From contig JAEZQY010000001.1 of the NCBI GenBank assembly GCA_023441055.1, positions 62,001-126,000 of the forward strand: 64,000 bases of DNA. The letters run 5' to 3'. The stretch comes from Bacillota bacterium. Its GTDB lineage: Bacteria > Bacillota > Bacilli > Paenibacillales > UBA4045. Of this stretch, positions 45,115-54,453 are shown piece by piece. Positions within the stretch are counted from its first letter, which is position 1; every line of letters starts with the position of its first letter. Made by a program: the position numbers and the translations under genes. Under the pieces are notes generated by a model. That model ran no database searches. It worked only from the letters and a program-made list of their open reading frames with translations, and was not told where the DNA came from.

Positions 45115-46380
45115 ATGACGGCGTCCAAGGCACCCACTAATTTATACATTCTGCGATTAAGTTTCATACACTTCGCGACCGGCATCCTGCTATTACTGAC
45201 AGCGATGCTGGCCGCTATCTGGCTAATTCCGGATATCGCGCAACTGGGCACATTCCGAGTGACAGAAGGGTGGCTGCTGGCCCATCTGCTGCTGCTCGGC
45301 TTCGCCTCCATGACAGCGATCGGCGCGAGCTATCAGCTAGTGCAAGTCATCATGCGCACCGCACTGTTCAGCCGGCCGCTCGGATACGTCCAGTATGTCT
45401 GCTATACAGTCGGTCTGCTGCTCATCCTGCTCGGTTTCGGCTGGCGAATCCAGTTCGTGGCGCCGGGCGGCACGCTTGTCATTATCGGCATTATACTATA
45501 CTGCGTTAATATGGGTATGACCTTGCTGCGCAAGCGCGAGTGGAACCCCTTCGTGCTGGGGATTGCGCTCAGTGCGGCCGCCTTCCTAGCGGCAGGTGTC
45601 ATGGGCACGCTGCTGGGGCTGTATCTGGCGGGGAATCTGCCGTCTGCGCTGTCTGCGCTGGAGTACGATGTACTCTTCGGCAGCCATCTGTGGCTAGGGA
45701 TCGGCGGCTGGCTGTCCGGTCTGATCGTGGTGTTCAGCTTCAAGCTGCTGCCCATGTTCTATGTGTCACCCAAGAAGGTGACCAGACAAGTGTATGCGAT
45801 TATAGGCGGCTTCCACACAGGCATTGGGCTGCAGGTGGTGTCACTGTGGCTTAGACAAGATACGCTTACGCTGGCAGCTTATCTGATCATTGGCGGTTCA
45901 GCGGTCTGGTTCACGATCTACTTGTTCCGGGTACGTGCACTCAGCCGCGCGAAGTCGCCAGTCGGTGCTGTGCGGACAGCCTTCTGGCTTATCCCATTAC
46001 ATACCGCGCTGTTCCTGCTATGGGGCGCGATGATCCAGCTTCATATAGCAGAGGACCTACTCCATGAGAGCGTTCTGGCGTTCATAACACTAGGGTGGTT
46101 CATCCCTTCAATCTTAGCCTATCTGTCCAAAATACTGCCATTCCTCTGGTGGGCGCATCGGTTCCGTACCGGGGCGCAGAAGAAGGCAGCTGTGCTGCTC
46201 TCTGAGATGCTGCCAGAGCGTCGGCTGACGCTGGAGCTGACTGGATACATAATAGGCGCTGCCTTACTGTCAATTGGCTTCTACTACGGTTCTGCCGCAA
46301 TTGTGGTATTAGGGCAGGTGCTTATGACGGGCTTCCTGCTGGTCTATCTGTGTGAGCTGACCCGCACCTTCCGATACTGA
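45115..46380 (+). CDS. Multi-pass membrane protein, heme-copper oxidase subunit I/NnrS-like (paralog A)
   Basis: A 421-residue protein with ~11-12 membrane helices. The helix 'WLLAHLLLLGFASMTAIGASYQL' and 'GSHLWLGIGGWLSGLIVVFSFKLLPMFYVS' carry His residues at places matching the homologous protein encoded at 55572-56804, with 'YLSKILPFLWWAHRF' near the end. These look like divergent heme-copper oxidase subunit I or NnrS-type NO-response proteins. Not all six HCO metal ligands can be assigned, so catalysis is unproven. ATG 45115 follows GGAGG. Confidence 0.65.
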   Translation: MTASKAPTNLYILRLSFIHFATGILLLLTAMLAAIWLIPDIAQLGTFRVTEGWLLAHLLLLGFASMTAIGASYQLVQVIMRTALFSRPLGYVQYVCYTVGLLLILLGFGWRIQFVAPGGTLVIIGIILYCVNMGMTLLRKREWNPFVLGIALSAAAFLAAGVMGTLLGLYLAGNLPSALSALEYDVLFGSHLWLGIGGWLSGLIVVFSFKLLPMFYVSPKKVTRQVYAIIGGFHTGIGLQVVSLWLRQDTLTLAAYLIIGGSAVWFTIYLFRVRALSRAKSPVGAVRTAFWLIPLHTALFLLWGAMIQLHIAEDLLHESVLAFITLGWFIPSILAYLSKILPFLWWAHRFRTGAQKKAAVLLSEMLPERRLTLELTGYIIGAALLSIGFYYGSAAIVVLGQVLMTGFLLVYLCELTRTFRY

Positions 46381-46485
46381 TGTAGCTGATAATGGAAATC
46401 TTAAGAAGCACGCTATATCTAGGGTGCGTTGGGTTATAATGGTATAGTGGGATCATAAAGCTGAATCGATAGGGGTGTCTAGTCG

Positions 46486-48168
46486 ATGGACGATCAGGAT
46501 TTGCGAATACGCAGTCATGTGATTAGCGAGGGAACCGGCCGCGCGCCGAATCGAGCCATGCTAAGGGCGGTCGGGTTTACGGATGCAGACTTCCAGAAGC
46601 CGATGATTGGCATAGCCAGCACCTGGAGTGAAGTGACGCCATGCAATATGCATATCGATCAGCTCGCCGTGCATGCCAAGCAAGGAGCTAAAGATAATGG
46701 CGGAGCGCCGCTAACCTTCGGTACGATTACGGTATCAGACGGGATTGCGATGGGGCATGTCGGGATGCGCTACTCGCTCCCGAGTCGGGAGGTAATCGCC
46801 GATTCGATCGAGACCGTTGTAAGCGCAGAGCGATTGGATGGTCTAGTAGCGATTGGCGGCTGCGACAAGAATATGCCAGGCTGTCTAATCGCTATGGGGA
46901 GGCTGAACGTCCCTGCTGTATTCGTGTACGGCGGTACGATTGCGCCGGGTGATCTACACGGACAGGATATCGATATTGTCTCCGCCTTCGAGGCAGTTGG
47001 ACAATTCAATCAGGGCAGTATCAATTCAGAGCAATTGTATGACGTCGAGTGCCATGCTTGTCCGGGAGCTGGCTCCTGCGGGGGTATGTATACGGCGAAT
47101 ACGATGGCTTCCGCTATCGAGGCAATGGGAATGAGCTTGCCGGGCAGCTCATCGAATCCGGCGGAGACGTCGCTCAAGCAAGAGGATTGCTTCAAGGCCG
47201 GACAGGCGGTAGTCGATCTGCTACGCAAGGGAATCTATCCGCGGGATATCATGACTAGGCTGGCGTTCGAGAATGCGATCACTGTGGTGATGGCGCTGGG
47301 CGGGTCGACGAATGCCATCCTGCATCTGCTCGCCATGGCTCATGCGGTTGATGTTGATCTGACGCTGGACGACTTCGAGACAATCCGCGCTCGTGTGCCG
47401 ATGCTGGCGGATATGAAGCCGAGCGGCCGCTATGTCATGCAGGATCTATATGAGGCAGGCGGTGTCCCGGCTGTTATGAAGCTGCTGCTGGATGAGGGGC
47501 TGCTTCATGGTCACTGTATAACTGTTACTGGCAGGACCGTCGCCGAGAATCTGGCTGATCTTCCCGGATTGGTCGATGGTCAGGAGGTCATCCGACCGAT
47601 GTCCAATCCGGTGAAGGCATCAGGCCATCTGGTCGTGCTGAAGGGGAATCTGGCACCGGAGGGCTCCGTTGCCAAGACATCAGGCCTCAAGTCAACGCGA
47701 TTCATTGGGCCGGCGAGCGTGTTCGATTCCGAGGAGGAAGCAACCACTGCGCTGCTGGAGGATCGGATTCAGCCAGGTGATGTGATCGTCATCCGCTATG
47801 CCGGACCGAAGGGTGGACCAGGTATGTCCGAGATGCTAGCGATTACAGCGATTGTAATCGGCAAGGGCTTGAACGAGCAGGTTGCGCTGTTAACAGATGG
47901 ACGCTTCTCAGGTGGGACGCACGGCTTCGTAGTCGGGCATATTGCCCCTGAAGCTCAAGTCTGTGGACCGATCGCGCTCATCCAGGACGGCGATATCATT
48001 ACCATCGACAGCGAGACGCGAGAACTCAGCGTTGACGTATCGGAGGCTGAGCTCGCAGAGCGACGCCAGACCTGGGTCGAACCGCCACTCCGCTATAATC
48101 GAGGTGTGCTGTACAAGTACGCGCAGCTCGTCTCCTCGGCCTCTAAAGGCGCGGTTACTGATTTGTAA
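46486..48168 (+). CDS. ilvD: Dihydroxy-acid dehydratase
   Basis: A 560-residue Fe-S enzyme of valine/isoleucine/leucine synthesis. Cys ligands appear in 'GGCDKNMPGC' and 'GAGSCGGMYTANTM', and 'GRFSGGTHG' and 'GPKGGPGMSEM' are conserved. Upstream is a TATAAT at 46435-46440 but no T-box or other leader in the ~105 bases. It stands alone from the other ilv genes. AGGGGTG ribosome site. Confidence 0.96.
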   Translation: MDDQDLRIRSHVISEGTGRAPNRAMLRAVGFTDADFQKPMIGIASTWSEVTPCNMHIDQLAVHAKQGAKDNGGAPLTFGTITVSDGIAMGHVGMRYSLPSREVIADSIETVVSAERLDGLVAIGGCDKNMPGCLIAMGRLNVPAVFVYGGTIAPGDLHGQDIDIVSAFEAVGQFNQGSINSEQLYDVECHACPGAGSCGGMYTANTMASAIEAMGMSLPGSSSNPAETSLKQEDCFKAGQAVVDLLRKGIYPRDIMTRLAFENAITVVMALGGSTNAILHLLAMAHAVDVDLTLDDFETIRARVPMLADMKPSGRYVMQDLYEAGGVPAVMKLLLDEGLLHGHCITVTGRTVAENLADLPGLVDGQEVIRPMSNPVKASGHLVVLKGNLAPEGSVAKTSGLKSTRFIGPASVFDSEEEATTALLEDRIQPGDVIVIRYAGPKGGPGMSEMLAITAIVIGKGLNEQVALLTDGRFSGGTHGFVVGHIAPEAQVCGPIALIQDGDIITIDSETRELSVDVSEAELAERRQTWVEPPLRYNRGVLYKYAQLVSSASKGAVTDL

Positions 48169-48209
48169 CCGGATTAGATTGTAGAAGCACGATACATGAT
48201 TCACAGATA

Positions 48210-48251
48210 ATCGCCCGTAGGCTATCCAGGATTGGATAAGCAACGGGCGAT
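48210..48251 (+). terminator. Hairpin after ilvD
   Basis: ATCGCCCGT (48210-48218) pairs with ACGGGCGAT (48243-48251), with CTATCC/GGATAA inside. A degenerate second copy of the right arm follows (about 48255-48292). No T-run, so it may be a 3' end structure rather than a strict terminator. Confidence 0.45.
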
Positions 48252-48418
48252 TCGCCTGTCCAGAGTCGGATAAGCAGCGCGGGCGATTGGCAGAAGAAAT
48301 TAAAGTATAAGGCACTTAAACTAACGGGCAGTTATTTGAAACTCACACTCTCACAATAAAGGATAATTATAGAAAAAATGTAGAACTCTCCAGATAACAA
48401 CTAAAACGGAGGTGTGTA

Positions 48419-49471
48419 ATGTCAGATAATATGGGGATTAACATTAATAAAGTACAATTGGATAACTATGTATTTAGCGGTATTGATGCCTCTTTAGTCG
48501 GTGCGATTAAATCAGTTGCTGATTATTATCAATTTCCATTGACAACATCATGGATATATGGAATGTCAGGGCTTGCTTTCTTGCACGTACTTGATGAAAA
48601 CTTAATGGAACCCAATGGAGGACCATCTGAACCAGAGGTTTTTAATCTTGTACGTAATATTGGTTTAGAAATAGATGGTCTGCATGTTTATGCAGAAGGT
48701 GAAGACTTTTCTAACCTGCAAGCTGTAGCATGGGAGAAGGCACAACTAGCCATTACCTCAAAGCAACCAGTTTTCGCAAAAAATATTGATATCGGGAGCC
48801 AAACATCAGTTATTTATGCTTATGATGAAGTCGGTTATTATACACGAACATGGCATACTGGATATGAGAACAGTGAAGACGTCATTCCTTGGAACTTACT
48901 AGGCTTAAGTCAATGTCCTTGTATCAACTGCGAAAATTATCGGAATTCAATCAACCAAACGGTTAACTTAGAAAGTGGTTTGATTTCTTTACACTGGGCT
49001 AATCCAATCCAACCAGTAGATGAATTGACTGCTTTTAAAGAAACACTTGAATTTGTTATACGTTTAAACGAAGAAGGAAGCTATGTGTGGGCGGGAAAAA
49101 CTTATTTGGTGGGTTCGAAAGCTTATGAAAAATGGTTAACTGCTTTGGAAAGTGATAGTGTGGATAAATACTTTTTTAGCCTATTCGTCGAGATTTTATA
49201 TGAAGCAAGAAGCCATGCAATTAAATTTCTGTCGGAAATAAAAGGGAGGAACTTTGGGATAAGTGAACAATTGATTGATGCCAGTATAAATAAATATAGT
49301 GATGTTTCTGCTGAATATAAAATTTTGAGAGACATGTATCCATATCAAGAACCACGTGATAGCGAAATAAAGCAAAAAGAACAGTGTATTGCTATCGTAG
49401 CGAAGTTGCATCAATTAGAGATGGACTGTTTAAAATTCATAAAAAAAATCCACAAAAGCATATCACAATAG
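48419..49471 (+). CDS. AT-rich hypothetical protein (possible BtrH N-terminal-like fold)
   Basis: A 350-residue protein with an excellent ribosome site (GGAGGTG). The N-terminal ~140 residues ('GAIKSVADYYQFPLTTSWIYGMSGLAFLHVLDENL', 'VYAYDEVGYYTRTW') faintly resemble BtrH N-terminal/cysteine-peptidase-like domains, and 'CPCINCENY' near 165 carries three Cys. The C-terminal part is helical. Codon use is much AT-richer than the neighbours, suggesting recent acquisition. No firm family; the BtrH idea is weak. Confidence 0.5.
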   Translation: MSDNMGININKVQLDNYVFSGIDASLVGAIKSVADYYQFPLTTSWIYGMSGLAFLHVLDENLMEPNGGPSEPEVFNLVRNIGLEIDGLHVYAEGEDFSNLQAVAWEKAQLAITSKQPVFAKNIDIGSQTSVIYAYDEVGYYTRTWHTGYENSEDVIPWNLLGLSQCPCINCENYRNSINQTVNLESGLISLHWANPIQPVDELTAFKETLEFVIRLNEEGSYVWAGKTYLVGSKAYEKWLTALESDSVDKYFFSLFVEILYEARSHAIKFLSEIKGRNFGISEQLIDASINKYSDVSAEYKILRDMYPYQEPRDSEIKQKEQCIAIVAKLHQLEMDCLKFIKKIHKSISQ

Positions 49472-49536
49472 CTGAATGGACTAACGGGATACGATACCTC
49501 AATGGCATCAGGCTTTTGATAGAATGGCTGGAGCGG

Positions 49537-49921
49537 ATGAATCGGGCGATAGACTATATTGAAGCGAATCTGACCGAGGAGATCGAATTGAACGAGGCGG
49601 CCCGCATGGCCTGCTGCTCGTCTTACCAGTTCCAACGGATGTTTTCGTTTATTACGGACGTGACGTTGGCAGAGTACATTCGGCGGAGACGGTTGACGCT
49701 TGCTGCGTTGGAATTGCAACACAGCGGGGCGGCGAAGGTGATCGTGTGGCGGAGATTTGCCATCGTTCGTCAGCGGGGATTTGCATCTCGTTCATGCGGC
49801 ATGCAGCTACCGGAAGACTAGACCGGACATGTTTCCGTACATGCTTTGTGCCTTCAAAGACAATGCCAGAAATACGGACGGGTACACCTCTGGTTCGCGG
49901 TTAGTAAGGCTGCCACGTTAA
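49537..49921 (+). pseudogene. Truncated, frameshifted AraC family regulator
   Basis: The N-terminal part has an intact first AraC HTH ('LNEAARMACCSSYQFQRMFSF'), but after 'LELQHSGAAKVI' the frame runs into unrelated residues where the second HTH should be. Downstream, in another frame, 'FPYMLCAFKDN...DGYTSG' is recognisable as the C-terminal GyrI-like effector domain. About 120 residues are lost and the frames differ, so the gene is broken. Confidence 0.75.
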
Positions 49922-50019
49922 ACTATACGGCAGCCTTCGTTGAATAAACGGGAAACGATAGTAACAATTGCGTTATTACATACGCCAGATGGGATTCATA
50001 AGCAGATGCTCCTCGCCGA

Positions 50020-50256
50020 TCAGGCAAGCTTGCTGATCTGTACTTGAAAGGTGATGGGACCTTGCTCCACATACTCCCAGCTGTATCCGCCCGGATACAT
50101 GGATTGGAACTGGAAGTGCAGCGGCTTCGGGTCGTGGTCGTTAATCAGCAGCATCGCCTCACTCGGATTCAGCTTGGCGAAGGTTTCGAAGATGACTTTA
50201 TGTTTTAGATGGGGCGGGTATTCGGTAGCGTTCACTGTTGCAGCATATTGACTCAT
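50020..50256 (-). CDS. DUF2249 domain protein
   Basis: A 78-residue protein matching DUF2249: 'PPHLKHKVIFETFAKLNPSEAMLLINDHDPKPLHFQFQSMYPGGYSWEYVEQGPITFQVQISK'. ATG 50256 follows AAGGAGG. DUF2249 proteins accompany NO and anaerobic respiration genes, and a perfect TGTGA-N6-TCACA site lies at -41 of its promoter. Small, TusA-like fold; molecular role unknown. Confidence 0.87.
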   Translation of the reverse strand: MSQYAATVNATEYPPHLKHKVIFETFAKLNPSEAMLLINDHDPKPLHFQFQSMYPGGYSWEYVEQGPITFQVQISKLA

Positions 50257-50295
50257 TAGAAACTCCTCCTTGAATGGATGATGATTGTCATCTTG

Positions 50296-50338
50296 AGTGT
50301 AGCAATATGCGCTCAGCACCTGTGTGATGCGAATCACA
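50296..50338 (-). promoter_or_regulatory. Crp/Fnr site and promoter of the DUF2249 gene
   Basis: Perfect palindrome TGTGATGCGAATCACA (50323-50338); on the minus strand the extended -10 TGCTACACT covers 50296-50301. Centre to -10 distance is 32 bases, a textbook class II spacing. Confidence 0.8.
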
Positions 50339-50428
50339 TTGTATCATGTCGCACACAATAGACTTAACCTCATCAAGTATTAGGGAATTTCCAGCGGCTA
50401 GTTTATAATGAATGGAGGAGGTGCAGCG

Positions 50429-51418
50429 ATGAAATTTATCGATAATCAAGGGATAACCGATCCACGCATCAATCTTGCGATCGAAGAATATGCGCTCAGA
50501 CATCTGGATCAGGAGGACGATTACCTCTTGTTCTATGTGAATGAGCCCTCGATTATTATCGGCAAGAATCAGAATACCGTCGAGGAAATTAATCAGGCCT
50601 ACGTGGAGGAGCACAGCATTCATGTTGTTCGAAGATTATCGGGTGGAGGCGCCGTCTATCATGATCTGGGCAATCTGAATTTCAGCTTCATTACCAAGGA
50701 TGACGGACAGTCCTTCCATAATTATAGAAAGTTCACGGAACCAGTAGTGGAGGCACTGCATAAACTCGGCGTACAAGCGGAGCTTACCGGACGCAACGAT
50801 ATACAGGTAGGAGAGCGTAAAATTTCCGGCAATGCGCAATTCGCGACCAAGGGACGGATGTATTCGCATGGCACGTTAATGCTCCAGACGGACCTGGAGG
50901 AGGTGACACGCGCTCTCAAGGCGAATAGGGCGAAAATTGAATCCAAAGGGATTAAGTCGATTCGCAGCCGAGTGGCGAACATCTCTGAGTTTCTGCGTGA
51001 ACCAATTACCATGGAACAATTTAAGGATCATCTATTAGCTTCTATATTCGGTGGCGGCCAGCGTGAGCAATATGTGCTGCAGGAGGACGATTGGCGCAGA
51101 ATCGAAGAGATCTCAGCTGCTCGCTATCGGACCTGGGAATGGAACTTCGGCAAATCACCTGCCTATAATGTGACAATCTCACGCCGGTTCGAAGGGGTAG
51201 GCACGCTCGACATCCGGCTGCAGGTGGAGGGAGGAATGATCGAATTCGTGAGAATCTTCGGTGATTTCTTCGGAACAGCGGATGTGCAAGAACTGGAGGA
51301 GCGGCTGGTGGGTGTGCCTTACAGCCGCGCTGAGATTGAGGAAGCCTTGGGCAAGCTGGATTTGAAGCCTTATTTTGGCAGGTTGGAGAGCGGGTTGTTC
51401 TTCGAGTTGTTCACATAG
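50429..51418 (+). CDS. lplJ: Lipoate-protein ligase
   Basis: A 329-residue ligase attaching free lipoate to E2/GcvH proteins using ATP. 'VRRLSGGGAVYHDLGNLNFSFI' is the lipoyl-AMP loop and 'RNDIQVGERKISGNAQ' includes the catalytic Lys. A C-terminal accessory domain (~245-329) is present, as in LplJ. GGAGGAGGTG precedes ATG 50429; a TATAAT lies at 50404. Together with lipM it gives two lipoylation routes in this window. Confidence 0.9.
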   Translation: MKFIDNQGITDPRINLAIEEYALRHLDQEDDYLLFYVNEPSIIIGKNQNTVEEINQAYVEEHSIHVVRRLSGGGAVYHDLGNLNFSFITKDDGQSFHNYRKFTEPVVEALHKLGVQAELTGRNDIQVGERKISGNAQFATKGRMYSHGTLMLQTDLEEVTRALKANRAKIESKGIKSIRSRVANISEFLREPITMEQFKDHLLASIFGGGQREQYVLQEDDWRRIEEISAARYRTWEWNFGKSPAYNVTISRRFEGVGTLDIRLQVEGGMIEFVRIFGDFFGTADVQELEERLVGVPYSRAEIEEALGKLDLKPYFGRLESGLFFELFT

Positions 51419-51419
51419 G

Positions 51420-51448
51420 AGCCCGTATAACAGGTTATTATTCGGGCT
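51420..51448 (+). terminator. Terminator after lplJ
   Basis: AGCCCG (51420-51425)...CGGGCT (51443-51448), ATAAC/GTTAT inside, then TTTGTCTC. Overlaps the last codons of the convergent transporter. Confidence 0.7.
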
Positions 51449-52616
51449 TTGTCTCTCTTCCAAGCACGAGTAGGGTTACAGCGCCAATGAGCAGCACGAT
51501 TGTGAACAGGCTGAATATAACAGAATAGGTATAGGTCTGGGCGAGCAACCATCCGACGAGCAATGGCGCGATCATGCTGCCGACTCTCCCGACCGCTGAG
51601 GCAAGACCTGCGCCAGAGGCCCGTACTGCTGTTGGGTAATTCTCTGGTGTATAGGCATACAGCGCGCCCCATGCACCGAGATTGAAGAAGGAGAGCATGG
51701 CGCCGGATAGAAGCATCACAGTGACGGTTGCGCTGCTGCCGAAGATGAACGCCGCGATGGCTGTCATCGCCATGAATAGGACGAGCGTAGGCTTGCGGCC
51801 GATGCGCTCCACCAGATAGGCAGCCGCGAAGTAGCCGGGTACCTGGGCAAGCGTCATGATGAGGACATATTCGAAGCTCTGGATTATGCTGTAGCCTTTA
51901 TCCACGAGTACAGAGGGCAGCCACAGGAACATGCCATAATAGGAGAAGGTGATGGCGAACCAGACGGTCCACAGGACGATGGTCTGCTGCTTGTACTGGG
52001 TGAAGAGCTGGCTCAGCGGGATGCGAGTTGCGCGTTTCGTGAACTTGGGAGATTCCGGAATGCGCTTGCGGATGAGCAGCGCATAGACGAGCGGCAGGGA
52101 GCCGATAATGACGGCGACGCGCCAGCCGAAGTCTGGAATGACATAATAAGCGATAATCGCCGCTAAGAGCCAGCCTACCGCCCAGAAGCTCTCGAGCAGG
52201 ACGACGATACGTCCCCGCTTGTGTGCAGGCGAGAACTCATTGACCAGCGTTGAGGCGACTGGCAGCTCCGCGCCAAGCCCCAGACCCATGATGAAGCGCA
52301 GGACCAGCATGACGGCGAGCCCGGTTGCAGCTGCGCTGGCTAGACTAGCCATGCCGAAGATGATCAGCGTTGCGAGGAAAATCGGCTTGCGGCCGATGCG
52401 ATCCGCCATATAGCCGCCGATCGACGCGCCCAGCGCCATGCCTGCCAGATTAACCGTTCCGAGCAGTCCGGTCTGTGTCGTAGTCAGCCCCCATTCGGAA
52501 GCTAGCGAGACGACGATGAAGGACAGAAGACCAACATCCATCGCGTCGAACATCCAACCGAAACCCGCGGACCAGAATACTCGTCTCTGCACTCGATCTG
52601 ACGCTTCTATCATCAT
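51438..52616 (-). CDS. niaP: MFS transporter, niacin permease NiaP-like
   Basis: A 392-residue 12-helix sugar/organic acid:H+ symporter-type MFS protein. 'GFGWMFDAMDVGLLSFI', 'GELPVASTL'-like 'GAELPVASTLVNEFSPAHKRGRIVVLLESFWAVGWLLAA' match the Bacillus niacin transporter NiaP (YceI) closely. It probably imports nicotinic acid. Start ATGATG follows GAGGGGG. No NiaR-type site is visible upstream. Confidence 0.78.
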   Translation of the reverse strand: MMIEASDRVQRRVFWSAGFGWMFDAMDVGLLSFIVVSLASEWGLTTTQTGLLGTVNLAGMALGASIGGYMADRIGRKPIFLATLIIFGMASLASAAATGLAVMLVLRFIMGLGLGAELPVASTLVNEFSPAHKRGRIVVLLESFWAVGWLLAAIIAYYVIPDFGWRVAVIIGSLPLVYALLIRKRIPESPKFTKRATRIPLSQLFTQYKQQTIVLWTVWFAITFSYYGMFLWLPSVLVDKGYSIIQSFEYVLIMTLAQVPGYFAAAYLVERIGRKPTLVLFMAMTAIAAFIFGSSATVTVMLLSGAMLSFFNLGAWGALYAYTPENYPTAVRASGAGLASAVGRVGSMIAPLLVGWLLAQTYTYSVIFSLFTIVLLIGAVTLLVLGRETKPE

Positions 52617-52689
52617 ATAATCCCCCTCATTGGACTAGTTATAGTATCCCACAGACCCGTATGGATTTACACACCTATTCAGACTGAAA

Positions 52690-52715
52690 AGCGACTCCCC
52701 AGTCGGAGAGTCGCT
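52690..52715 (-). terminator. Terminator after nirK
   Basis: AGCGACTC/GAGTCGCT stem (52690-52697, 52708-52715); on the minus strand it is followed by TTTTC. Confidence 0.7.
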
Positions 52716-52730
52716 ATTCCCAGTCACTTA

Positions 52731-53720
52731 TCAGTGACTCATCGGCTTGGCACCATTGTCCTTGCCATCTTCGGTCACTCTTAGTATCGCCACCGCACCC
52801 TTGCTCGCATGGTTGAACTGATGGGTCACAATGGCGTAGTCGCCAGCTTCTGTGACAGTGAATTCAACTACCGCGCCGCCGCTTGCTGGCAGCATGACCG
52901 TCTGCATTCCCTTCAGCACATTAGCGGGATTACCATCCAGGTAGACGTTGTCCATGATCGTGCCCACGACGTGAAGGGAGCTTACTTCATTCGGGCCTAC
53001 GTTGTTCACATAGAGGCGAACCTTGTCGCCGACCTTAGCCAGCAGGGGCTTCTCCTTAAGGCCGAAGTCATTGCCGTTGAATACGACGTAGGAGGGTACA
53101 CCGTTCAGGAAGTCACTGTAATCCTTCTCCTTATACCATTCGCTCTGTACGATTACATATTCCTGATCGATCTCAGCGTCAGTAGGATAGCCTTCAGTTG
53201 GCTCTACGATAATTACACCATACATCCCGTTCGCGATATGGGCCAGTACTGGTGCGGTTCCACAGTGGTACATGAATACGCCTGGCATATTGGCGGGATA
53301 AGTGAAGGTGCCTTCTTCTTCGGGCATGATATCGATGAATTTCTCACTCGGCGATGCATGCACCGCATGGAAGTCCATGGAGTGGGGAACATCGGGATCG
53401 AGATTCTTCAGTGTGAAGTTAATGATATCGCCTTGCTTAACACGCAGTACAGGCCCCGGCACAGTGCCGTTGAATGTCCAGGCGTTATAGAATACGCCCT
53501 TGGAGATCTCCACATCAGTTACCTGCGCGGTCATCTCAATATTGACAATGTTGCCGTTACGCTCGACAATCGGTTCGATGGGCGGCTGGTTGATCTTCGC
53601 AGGGGCTGCAGCTTCTGCTGCTGGCGGATTAGACACAGGTGCTGCTTTGTTAGATCCACACCCGGTTAAAATCAATGCGATGGCGGACAGTAAGATGGCA
53701 GTTTTCTTTATGGCTAGCAT
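52731..53720 (-). CDS. nirK: Copper-containing nitrite reductase
   Basis: A 329-residue lipoprotein (lipobox LTGC, Cys21) reducing nitrite to NO on the outer membrane face. Type 1 copper ligands: His113, Cys153, His161, Met166. Type 2 ligands: His118, His152, His300, with the catalytic Asp116 and His250. All are present, so an active enzyme is expected. It resembles Geobacillus-type NirK, where 'THQFNHASKGA' is typical. ATG 53720 follows AAGGAAAGG. Upstream are two Crp/Fnr-like palindromes. No nor operon is in view, so the fate of NO lies elsewhere or in the flanking HCO-like proteins. Confidence 0.93.
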   Translation of the reverse strand: MLAIKKTAILLSAIALILTGCGSNKAAPVSNPPAAEAAAPAKINQPPIEPIVERNGNIVNIEMTAQVTDVEISKGVFYNAWTFNGTVPGPVLRVKQGDIINFTLKNLDPDVPHSMDFHAVHASPSEKFIDIMPEEEGTFTYPANMPGVFMYHCGTAPVLAHIANGMYGVIIVEPTEGYPTDAEIDQEYVIVQSEWYKEKDYSDFLNGVPSYVVFNGNDFGLKEKPLLAKVGDKVRLYVNNVGPNEVSSLHVVGTIMDNVYLDGNPANVLKGMQTVMLPASGGAVVEFTVTEAGDYAIVTHQFNHASKGAVAILRVTEDGKDNGAKPMSH

Positions 53721-53856
53721 GAGAATCACCTTTCCTTCTTATAATTGTGATTTCCTTCTCAACCAGCCGGAAAAAGTTTTGCCTGTCTGTTCGAGCTATC
53801 ATCCGCTATCGGCTGGTTCTTATGATTCAAGCTTACGTTTTTAAGGAGAAACCAAA

Positions 53857-53872
53857 TGTGATTGAGAACACA
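53857..53872 (-). promoter_or_regulatory. Second Crp/Fnr-like site in the nirK leader
   Basis: TGTGATTGAGAACACA, a weaker palindrome 67 bases from the strong site; it overlaps ATTGAGA-ACACA-TCTCAAT (53861-53879), another inverted repeat, perhaps for a second regulator. Confidence 0.45.
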
Positions 53873-53923
53873 TCTCAATTAGCTGTCGTTATGTCGCCAC
53901 AATTGCAATAAAAAATCAGGTAA

Positions 53924-53939
53924 TGTGATGATAATCACA
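53924..53939 (-). promoter_or_regulatory. Crp/Fnr site upstream of nirK
   Basis: Perfect TGTGATGATAATCACA about 200 bases before the nirK start. No convincing -10 is visible at the class II distance. Confidence 0.7.
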
Positions 53940-53989
53940 CTGCCTGATTGTAAATATACTTACAGTTATAGGTTATAGAGAGAGCAAGC

Positions 53990-54421
53990 TTATCTCCCAA
54001 TCGTCTTCTCCATCACGACATGTGGCATATCCGCTTCCAGGAAGAGATCCGACGTCGTCTGATAGCCCAACTGGGTATAGAAGGACTCCGCGTGTGTCTG
54101 GGCATGCAGCTTCAGCTGCGTCATATTGTGCTGGATCGCGTATTGTTCCATGGCTTCCATTAAGTGTCTCCCGTATCCTCTTCTGCGATGCGGGGCTAAG
54201 ATACAGAACCGCTCGACCTTGACGAATGGATAGATGCTGCGTAATCGGCCTGTTCCGATTGGCAGCTCTCCATCGTAGAGGATGAAGTGGATGGACTCGG
54301 CTTCATGCTCATCTACTTCGAGTTCCATTGGAACCTGTTGCTCCTCCACGAACACTTGCATACGGATGTGAAATGCTGACTTCAGTTGTTCCTCTGTTGA
54401 TGCAACCTCGATCTTCAGCAT
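53990..54421 (-). CDS. GNAT family acetyltransferase
   Basis: A 143-residue enzyme of the YjcF/ElaA-like group: 'IRMQVFVEEQQVPMELEVDEHE', then 'CILAPHRRRGYGRHLMEAMEQYA' as acetyl-CoA loop, 'LHAQTHAESFYTQLGY'. ATG 54421 has AGAAAGG upstream; GTG 54457 overlapping the regulator's stop (GTGA) is an alternative. It is the second gene in the regulator operon. Substrate unknown. Confidence 0.83.
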   Translation of the reverse strand: MLKIEVASTEEQLKSAFHIRMQVFVEEQQVPMELEVDEHEAESIHFILYDGELPIGTGRLRSIYPFVKVERFCILAPHRRRGYGRHLMEAMEQYAIQHNMTQLKLHAQTHAESFYTQLGYQTTSDLFLEADMPHVVMEKTIGR

Positions 54422-54453
54422 GTGATCGTCGACCTTTCTATTCCATGTCCAAC

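Noticed and set aside
45115..46380. Canonical NO reductase or cytochrome oxidase subunit I
   Set aside because: The complete set of heme and active-site metal ligands cannot be placed; only a distant relation is claimed.
46381..46485. Leader regulatory RNA before ilvD
   Set aside because: Only about 105 bases and no T-box or attenuator-like structure was recognised.
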